A DNA stretch of 11,550 nucleotides from Lachnospiraceae bacterium (lineage in GTDB: Bacteria; Bacillota; Clostridia; Lachnospirales; Lachnospiraceae): assembly GCA_004558185.1 (NCBI GenBank), contig SFDP01000060.1, forward strand, positions 1-11,550, written 5' to 3'. Numbering within the stretch: position 1 is the first letter of the stretch; each line of letters opens with the position of its first letter. A program made the translations under genes and the position numbers. A model generated the notes under the pieces. The model did no database searches and had not been told where the DNA came from. It saw only the letters and a program-made list of their open reading frames with translations. This document shows positions 6,896-11,550 of the stretch, piece after piece.

Positions 6896-8275
6896 CTAGA
6901 TTCCCAGAAGATTTTCTCCTACTTTTACAATATCTCCCGCACCCATAGTTATCAACAGATCACCGTTGATAGAATTTTGCAAAAGAAAATTTTCAACCTC
7001 ATCAAAGGTGGGGAAATAGAAGCAGCTTTTTCCCAACTTCTCAATCTCCCTTTTCAGGTCAAGAGAACTGATTCCCAAAGTATTCGTTTCCCGGGCAGCA
7101 TAAATATCGGTCAGAACAACAAAATCAGCCAGAGAAAGAGCCTGGGCAAATTCAGTTAAGAAGGCTTTCGTTCTGGTATAGGTATGAGGCTGAAAAATGC
7201 ACCATATCCGCTTGGGTGACAGAGCCCGGGCAGCCTCAAGGGTGGCACGGATTTCCGTAGGATGATGGGCATAATCATCCATAATCGTGATTCCCCCTAA
7301 CTTACCCTTGTATTCAAAGCGACGATCTGTACCCTTGAAGGAGGAGAGTGCTTTCAGTGTATTTTCCATGGGGAGCTCCAATAAATCGCTTAAGGCCAGG
7401 ACTGCCAGGCTGTTGGACACGTTATGGAGTCCGTAAACACCAAGCCGCACCTTAAGAGATTCTCTGCCCTTGCGGTTAAGAGTAAAGCAGGGCTGCCCTG
7501 ATGCATCGCAGGCGATTTCGGAAGCAAAATAATCGCAGTCAGGGGTAAAGCCATACCGAAGTACCTTACAGGATAAGGCCTCGGTAATGGCCGAAAGATT
7601 AGGGATTGCCCCATTGATGATCAAGGTACCTTCTTTGGGCAGAAGGGAGGCAAACTGGTGAAAAGAATGCTGAATCTCCTCTAAATTCTGAAAAAAATCC
7701 ATATGATCTTCTTCTATATTTAATATAATGCTGATTTTGGGGAAAAAGTGCAAAAAGCTATTGGTATATTCACAGGCCTCCGTAACAAAGTAAGGAGAAT
7801 GACCAATACGGATATTACCTCCAATGGAAGGAAGGATACCTCCAATGGTAAGGGTGGGATCTGTTTCGGAGGCTAACAGCACCTCTGAAATCATGGAAGT
7901 AGTAGTGGTCTTTCCGTGGGTACCGCTGACCGCTATGGGCAGCTCATAGTTTTTCATTAGCTGACCCAGAAGCTCGGCCCGGCTGAGCATTGGCAGCCTG
8001 CGTGTACAGGCATCCTGAAATTCAGGATTATCCTCGTGTATGGCAGCAGTATAGACTACCAGCTCTACAGTATCATCCAGATGGGAAAGCTGCTGCCCAT
8101 AATGAAGTCTTGCTCCCCTGGAAGCCAACTGTCTGGTGAGAGCAGATTCCTTCATATCAGAGCCGGAAACCTGAAATCCCCGGGAAAGGAGAATCTGAGC
8201 CAGACCACTCATACTGATGCCGCCGATTCCGATAAAGTAAACGTGTATGGGTTTTTTAAAATTGATTGTAAACAT
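6896..8275 (-). CDS. murC: UDP-N-acetylmuramate--L-alanine ligase
   Basis: 459 residues, the normal full length. This cytosolic Mur ligase adds the first amino acid, L-Ala, to UDP-MurNAc with ATP in peptidoglycan precursor synthesis. The N-terminal UDP-binding Rossmann part shows HVYFIGIGGISMSGLA (11-26). The ATP loop is GTHGKTTTT (118-126). The middle domain has NIEEDHMD (186-193) and GVYGLHNVSNSLA (279-291). The C-terminal domain has GTDRRFEYKG (315-324) and DDYAHHPTE (333-341), all typical of MurC rather than MurD, MurE or MurF. The ATG is preceded by AAGGAGC at good spacing. The gene is transcribed alone, from a promoter in the murC-glgC gap to a hairpin after its stop; no other cell-wall genes are adjacent. 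Confidence 0.97.
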   Translation of the reverse strand: MFTINFKKPIHVYFIGIGGISMSGLAQILLSRGFQVSGSDMKESALTRQLASRGARLHYGQQLSHLDDTVELVVYTAAIHEDNPEFQDACTRRLPMLSRAELLGQLMKNYELPIAVSGTHGKTTTTSMISEVLLASETDPTLTIGGILPSIGGNIRIGHSPYFVTEACEYTNSFLHFFPKISIILNIEEDHMDFFQNLEEIQHSFHQFASLLPKEGTLIINGAIPNLSAITEALSCKVLRYGFTPDCDYFASEIACDASGQPCFTLNRKGRESLKVRLGVYGLHNVSNSLAVLALSDLLELPMENTLKALSSFKGTDRRFEYKGKLGGITIMDDYAHHPTEIRATLEAARALSPKRIWCIFQPHTYTRTKAFLTEFAQALSLADFVVLTDIYAARETNTLGISSLDLKREIEKLGKSCFYFPTFDEVENFLLQNSINGDLLITMGAGDIVKVGENLLGI

Positions 8276-8317
8276 AATCTGCTCCTTATGGATTTTGCCT
8301 TTTAATCTTATTATTTA

Positions 8318-8323
8318 ATTATA
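8318..8323 (-). promoter_or_regulatory. Candidate -10 box of the murC promoter
   Basis: The minus strand reads TATAAT, with a weak TTG-containing -35 (TTGTTT) about 16 bp upstream. It would give a leader of about 35 nt before murC. The -10 match is perfect; the -35 is poor. Confidence 0.5.
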
Positions 8324-8496
8324 ACGGTTTACAGAAAAAAAACAAAGGTCTTTTACCCCCTGGCAGGGGAAAAAAGGAGAAGTGAATCATCGAAAAAAAC
8401 TTTCAAAATAAAATGTATTATGAATATTATGTACAAAAAAATGGAAAAAATGGCAATAAATAACGGAAATTTTGGCGTAAAAAGTAGAACAAAAAA

Positions 8497-8512
8497 ACGA
8501 AAACGTTTTCAA
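8497..8512. promoter_or_regulatory. cre-like operator (CcpA/LacI family)
   Basis: ACGAAAACGTTTTCAA contains a perfect 12-bp palindrome GAAAACGTTTTC with the central CG typical of LacI-family operators. It differs from the cre consensus WTGNNARCGNWWWCAW at one position (C for T). It lies roughly 90 bp upstream of the predicted glgC start of transcription, a position more usual for activation or upstream control than for simple blocking. It could serve CcpA or a local LacI-type regulator of glycogen or maltodextrin genes. Confidence 0.55.
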
Positions 8513-8567
8513 CTATTAAAAATGCACAAATTATTTAGAAAAATAAAGAATAAATTTGTAAAAGTCA

Positions 8568-8596
8568 TTCACTTATTCGCTTCTGTATGTTATAAT
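8568..8596 (+). promoter_or_regulatory. Promoter of the glgC-glgD-spoVG operon
   Basis: TTCACT (8568-8573, four of six matches) is 17 bp from a perfect TATAAT (8591-8596), which is also preceded by TGT, an extended -10. The predicted start of transcription is near 8603. The A-rich DNA upstream could act as an UP element. The glgC ribosome binding site AGAGGTGAT (8629-8637) follows. Confidence 0.75.
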
Positions 8597-8640
8597 TATA
8601 CTACGCTTTAGAGGGCGAGAAGAGAAGTAGAGGTGATGAC

Positions 8641-9912
8641 ATGATTAAAAAAGAAATGATAGCCATGTTATTGGCAGGCGGCCAGGGAAGCCGTTTGGGC
8701 GTTTTGACATCAAAGGTTGCAAAACCTGCAGTAGCATTTGGTGGAAAATATCGTATCATTGATTTCCCGTTAAGCAACTGTATCAATTCCGGAGTGGATA
8801 CAGTTGGCGTATTGACTCAGTATCAGCCCCTCAGATTGAATACCCATATTGGTATTGGGATTCCTTGGGATCTGGATCGTAATATTGGGGGTGTAACGGT
8901 ACTCCCTCCTTATGAAAAGAGCGCCCATAGTGAATGGTATACGGGAACGGCTAATGCTATTTACCAAAATCTGGCCTATATGGAGAATTATAATCCTGAA
9001 TATGTTTTGATTTTATCCGGGGATCATATTTATAAGATGGATTATGAAGTAATGCTGGATTTCCACAAACTGAACGGAGCGGAATGCACGATTGCGGTCA
9101 TGCAGGTGCCTGTGGAGGAGGCCAGTCGTTTCGGAATCATGATTACAGACGAGAATCGTCGAATTGTGGACTTTGAGGAGAAGCCGGAGAAGCCCAGAAG
9201 TAATCTGGCCTCTATGGGAATTTACATATTTAACTGGAAAACGCTGAAGGAGGCTCTGATCCGTATGGCAGATCAGCCGGCGCTGGATTTTGGTAAGCAT
9301 ATCATTCCCTATTGTCATGCCCAGGGGGCACCTCTATATGCCTATGAATTTAATGGCTATTGGAAAGACGTAGGCACCTTAAGCTCTTATTGGGAAGCGA
9401 ATATGGAGCTTATTGATATCGTACCGGAATTTAATTTATACGAGGAATATTGGAAGATTTACACAAAAAGTGAGATTCTTCCGCCCCAGTATCTGGCAGC
9501 AACAAGTGTGGTGGAAAGAAGCATAATCGGAGAGGGAACGGACATCTACGGTAAAGTGTATAATTCCGTTATCGGCTGTGGTGTTACCATCGGGGAAGGC
9601 ACCGTTATCCGGGATTCCATCATAATGAATAATACGGTCATTGGAGCAGGCTGTGAGCTGAATAAGGCCATTGTGGCAGAGAATGTGGTCATTCAGGATA
9701 AGGTAAGGCTGGGTGTAGGAGAAGAAGTGAAGAATGAGACACACCCTCATATTTATAATCAGGGACTGGTATGTATAGGAGAGAAGAGTGTTTTGCCGGC
9801 AGGACTGACGGTTGGCAAGAACGCTTGTATTTTCGGTAAGACGGATAAGGAGGATTATCAGGATCTGACTCTTTCCAGTGGAAAAACATTAATTAAGGCG
9901 GGTGATGAATAG
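8641..9912 (+). CDS. glgC: Glucose-1-phosphate adenylyltransferase, catalytic subunit
   Basis: 423 residues, typical length. It converts glucose 1-phosphate and ATP to ADP-glucose and pyrophosphate, the committed step of bacterial glycogen synthesis, in the cytosol. The N-terminal nucleotidyltransferase domain shows GGQGSRL (13-19), the conserved Lys28 in AKPAVAFGGKYRIIDF, WYTGTANAIYQN, the metal-binding Asp128 in SGDHIYKMDY, and the sugar-phosphate-binding FEEKP with Lys181. YWKDVGT and then a C-terminal left-handed beta-helix of hexapeptide repeats (IIGEGTDIYGKVYNSVIGCGVTIGEG and on) follow. All catalytic residues are present. A strong ribosome binding site ends three bases before the ATG. 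The stop codon shares one base with the glgD start, so the two subunits are probably translated in a coupled way. Control by the upstream cre-like site is inferred. Confidence 0.97.
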   Translation: MIKKEMIAMLLAGGQGSRLGVLTSKVAKPAVAFGGKYRIIDFPLSNCINSGVDTVGVLTQYQPLRLNTHIGIGIPWDLDRNIGGVTVLPPYEKSAHSEWYTGTANAIYQNLAYMENYNPEYVLILSGDHIYKMDYEVMLDFHKLNGAECTIAVMQVPVEEASRFGIMITDENRRIVDFEEKPEKPRSNLASMGIYIFNWKTLKEALIRMADQPALDFGKHIIPYCHAQGAPLYAYEFNGYWKDVGTLSSYWEANMELIDIVPEFNLYEEYWKIYTKSEILPPQYLAATSVVERSIIGEGTDIYGKVYNSVIGCGVTIGEGTVIRDSIIMNNTVIGAGCELNKAIVAENVVIQDKVRLGVGEEVKNETHPHIYNQGLVCIGEKSVLPAGLTVGKNACIFGKTDKEDYQDLTLSSGKTLIKAGDE

Positions 9913-11030
9913 TGAGAGCAATTGGTATTATTTTAGCAGGTGGGAATAACCACAGGATGAAAGAATTGTCACAGAAACGGGCTGTTGGTGCCATGCCAAT
10001 CGCAGGTAGCTATCGGAGTATCGACTTTTCCCTTAGTAATATGTCTAATTCCAATATTAAGAAGGTGGCGGTTTTTACCCAGTACAATGCCAGAAGCCTG
10101 AATGAGCATCTTAGCTCCTCCAAATGGTGGGATTTTGGTCGTAAGCAAGGCGGACTGACCGTATTTACTCCTGCGGTGACAGCAGAGAACAGTACCTGGT
10201 ACAGGGGGACTGCAGACTCCATCTATCAGAATCTGTCTTTCCTGAAAAGCAGCCATGAGCCTTATGCGGTGATTGCTTCAGGAGATTGTGTGTATAAGAT
10301 GGATTACAATAAACTCCTGGAATATCATATTCAAAAAAAGGCAGACATTACCGTGGTCTGCAAGGATATGCCTCAGGGGACATCTATTGAACGCTTTGGT
10401 ACGATCAAGATGAATGAAGAGAGCCGCATTGAAGAATTTGAAGAAAAGCCCATTGTGGCTAAGAGCAATACCATCTCCTGCGGAATCTATGTGATCCGAA
10501 GAAGGCTGTTGATTGAGATGATTGAACGCTGTGCTCAGGAAGACCGGTATGACTTTGTTAAGGATGTACTGATCCGTTACAAGGATCAAAAACGTATTTT
10601 TGGTTATAAGATCAAGGAGTATTGGAAGAATATTGCATCGGTGGAAGACTATTTCCAAACGAATATGGATTTTCTGAAAGCAGATATCCGGGAATATTTC
10701 TTTAAAAGCTATCCTGATATTTATTCCAAGGTGGATGATTTGCCTCCTGCAAAATACAATGTAGGTTCCAAGGTAAAGAACAGTCTGATCTCCAGCGGCT
10801 GTATCATCAACGGTGAAGTGGAAAACTCGGTGGTTTTTAAAAAGAGCTTTATCGGCAATAACTGTGTCATCAAGAATTCGATTATTTTGAATGATGTATA
10901 CATTGGTGACAACAGCTACATAGAGAACTGTATTGTAGAAAGCAGAGATACAATCAAAGCTAACTCCTATCACAAGGGTGAAGGAGAAATCAAGATTGTA
11001 GTAGAAAGAAATGATCGTTACATGATTTAA
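9912..11030 (+). CDS. glgD: GlgD, non-catalytic partner of ADP-glucose pyrophosphorylase
   Basis: 372 residues, shorter than GlgC as is usual. In Gram-positive bacteria GlgD pairs with GlgC and modulates it. The fold is the same: nucleotidyltransferase domain, then a shorter left-handed beta-helix (NSLISSGCIINGEVENSVVF...). The active-site signature is degraded: GGNNHRM (10-16) replaces GGxGxRL, Val25 stands where GlgC has Lys28, and the GSYRSIDF motif is changed. The Asp of SGDCVYKMDY and the FEEKP motif remain. It starts with GTG inside the glgC stop codon (1-base overlap), with AGG and GGTGATG purines just upstream. The neighbours, glgC before and spoVG 46 bp after, suggest one transcript. 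Loss of catalysis is inferred from the motifs and matches what is known of the family. Confidence 0.95.
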   Translation: MRAIGIILAGGNNHRMKELSQKRAVGAMPIAGSYRSIDFSLSNMSNSNIKKVAVFTQYNARSLNEHLSSSKWWDFGRKQGGLTVFTPAVTAENSTWYRGTADSIYQNLSFLKSSHEPYAVIASGDCVYKMDYNKLLEYHIQKKADITVVCKDMPQGTSIERFGTIKMNEESRIEEFEEKPIVAKSNTISCGIYVIRRRLLIEMIERCAQEDRYDFVKDVLIRYKDQKRIFGYKIKEYWKNIASVEDYFQTNMDFLKADIREYFFKSYPDIYSKVDDLPPAKYNVGSKVKNSLISSGCIINGEVENSVVFKKSFIGNNCVIKNSIILNDVYIGDNSYIENCIVESRDTIKANSYHKGEGEIKIVVERNDRYMI

Positions 11031-11076
11031 TCGACGGCGATGTTGTCGTTTCACGAAAGGTTAAGGGGTTTACTCA

Positions 11077-11343
11077 ATGATAATTACAGATGTATGGGTA
11101 CGAAAGGTTACGAAAGAAGGGAAGCTCAAAGCCATAGTTTCAATTACTTTGGAGAATGAATTTGTGGTTCATGACATTAAGATAATCGAAGGAGAAAAAG
11201 GGCTGTTTATCGCTATGCCCAGTAAGAAGTCAGCAGATGGGGAATACCGGGATATTGCACATCCAATTAATTCTGCAACCAGAGAAATGATTCAGAGCAG
11301 GATTCTTAGTGCTTATGAAGAGGCACTGGCTCAGGAAGAATAG
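11077..11343 (+). CDS. spoVG: Septation/stage V sporulation regulator SpoVG
   Basis: 88 residues, within the family range of 80-100. SpoVG is a small cytosolic nucleic-acid-binding regulator that affects sporulation, septation and other post-exponential traits in Firmicutes. The sequence follows the family closely: MIITDVWVRKV, GKLKAIVSITLENEFVVHDIKIIEG, KGLFIAMPSKK, EYRDIAHPINSATREMIQSRILSAYEEAL. AAGGGG (11063-11068) lies eight bases before the ATG. It is the last gene of the glgC-glgD-spoVG transcript and is followed by a strong terminator. In Bacillus it is the first gene before glmU and prs, so the glycogen-operon context is different. No convincing sigma-H promoter is seen in the 46-bp gap; it is most simply expressed with glgCD, and may have another promoter inside glgD. 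Confidence 0.96.
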   Translation: MIITDVWVRKVTKEGKLKAIVSITLENEFVVHDIKIIEGEKGLFIAMPSKKSADGEYRDIAHPINSATREMIQSRILSAYEEALAQEE

Positions 11344-11366
11344 ACCAATAGGCTGAGCAGAAACAT

Positions 11367-11400
11367 GGGGGCTGTCAGGAAAAGACAGCCCCCTTTACTT
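11367..11400 (+). terminator. Intrinsic terminator after spoVG
   Basis: GGGGGCTGTC (11367-11376) pairs perfectly with GACAGCCCCC (11384-11393) around a 7-base loop, followed by TTTACTT. The stem is strong and the tail T-rich. It ends the glgC-glgD-spoVG transcript. Confidence 0.9.
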
Positions 11401-11488
11401 ATTCCTCCATTTCAAAGAAGCAAGCGGTTTTGTGATATTGACGATATTCAGAGTTACTATTCACAGTCGATTTGCTGACACGATAAAT

Positions 11489-11512
11489 AGAGCGGAGCTA
11501 TAACGCCGCTCT
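11489..11512 (+). repeat. Small hairpin in the right-edge intergenic region
   Basis: AGAGCGG (11489-11495) pairs with CCGCTCT (11506-11512) around a 10-base loop. No good T-run follows (TCACTCG). It lies about 27 bp before a strong ribosome binding site and may belong to the leader of the next gene. Confidence 0.5.
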
Positions 11513-11537
11513 TCACTCGATATTCTGATGTATATTC

Positions 11538-11548
11538 AGGGAGGTGAT
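11538..11548 (+). promoter_or_regulatory. Strong Shine-Dalgarno of a gene starting beyond the window
   Basis: AGGGAGGTGAT is nearly a full complement of the 16S rRNA 3' end. The window ends two bases later, so a plus-strand gene probably starts just past 11550. The ATG at 11547 overlaps the site and is too close to be used. Confidence 0.65.
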
Positions 11549-11550
11549 GC

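Larger units (their letters stand above)
8276..8640. other. Divergent, AT-rich murC-glgC intergenic region
   Basis: This 365-bp gap holds the murC ribosome binding site and promoter on the left, a small palindrome CCCCT-ggc-AGGGG (8357-8369) flanked by TTTT and AAAA, a very A-rich stretch (about 8395-8565), the cre-like palindrome at 8497-8512, and the glgC promoter on the right. A 63-codon open frame at 8420-8611 runs through the glgC promoter, has no ribosome binding site and reads as low-complexity Lys/Asn, so I do not call it a gene. Confidence 0.75.

Noticed and set aside
8351..8375. CCCCTggcAGGGG palindrome as a terminator
   Set aside because: Neither strand has a T-run directly after the stem, and it lies upstream of both divergent genes.
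8420..8611. 63-codon Lys/Asn-rich frame before glgC
   Set aside because: It overlaps the cre-like site and the glgC promoter, has no ribosome binding site, and reflects A-rich DNA.
10978..11020. Possible sigma-H promoter for spoVG inside the glgD end
   Set aside because: AGGAGAAA resembles a -35, but no GAAT -10 is found at the right spacing, and the bases are explained by glgD codons.
10278..11054. 258-codon minus-strand frame opposite glgD
   Set aside because: Antisense shadow of a confidently identified gene, with no start signal.
11438..11460. TTGACG with TACTAT as a promoter near the right edge
   Set aside because: The spacer is only 11 bp, too short for a sigma-A promoter.

Overview
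The window looks like ordinary chromosomal DNA of a Gram-positive anaerobe of the Clostridia, most likely a Lachnospiraceae member. This is inferred from gene content and moderate G+C: a paired GlgC/GlgD, SpoVG, a DnaD/DnaI-type helicase-loading pair, a QueT transporter and a long divergent PRPP synthetase. Strong AGGAGG-type ribosome binding sites and compact operons fit this. No insertion sequence, phage gene, tRNA, rRNA or CRISPR array is visible.

Layout. (1) 1-128: a structured segment with nested inverted repeats that can form mutually exclusive folds. (2) 129-2660 (+): an 843-residue membrane-anchored extracytoplasmic protein of unknown function; its C-terminus resembles a C39-type peptidase fold without the catalytic Cys and His. 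(3) 2661-3313 (+): queT, the S-component of a queuosine-precursor ECF transporter, behind a 143-nt structured leader that may be a preQ1-type riboswitch. (4) 3314-3374: a long bidirectional terminator shared with the converging operon. (5) 6606-3381 (-): an operon dnaD - dnaI/dnaC - prs read from an extended -10 promoter near 6655. (6) 6664-6895: an intergenic region carrying a cluster of DnaA-box-like 9-mers, two of them perfect, and the apparent murC terminator. (7) 8275-6896 (-): murC. (8) 8276-8640: an AT-rich divergent promoter region with a cre-like palindrome and a good glgC promoter. (9) 8641-11343 (+): the operon glgC - glgD - spoVG, ending in a strong terminator. (10) 11394-11550: intergenic, with a small hairpin and a near-perfect Shine-Dalgarno sequence for a gene that starts just outside the window.

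How the genes work together. The minus-strand operon joins replicative-helicase loading (DnaD-like protein plus AAA+ loader) with PRPP supply for nucleotide synthesis, and DnaA boxes lie just upstream of its promoter. The plus-strand operon on the right makes ADP-glucose for glycogen through a catalytic GlgC and a degenerate GlgD partner, and carries SpoVG, a developmental nucleic-acid-binding regulator. A cre-like site upstream suggests carbon-source control.

Most genes are housekeeping. The less explained signals are the foldable segment at the left edge, the degenerate-protease protein, the queT leader, the DnaA-box cluster and the long PRPP synthetase. I see no clear evidence of an undescribed defence or mobile system.
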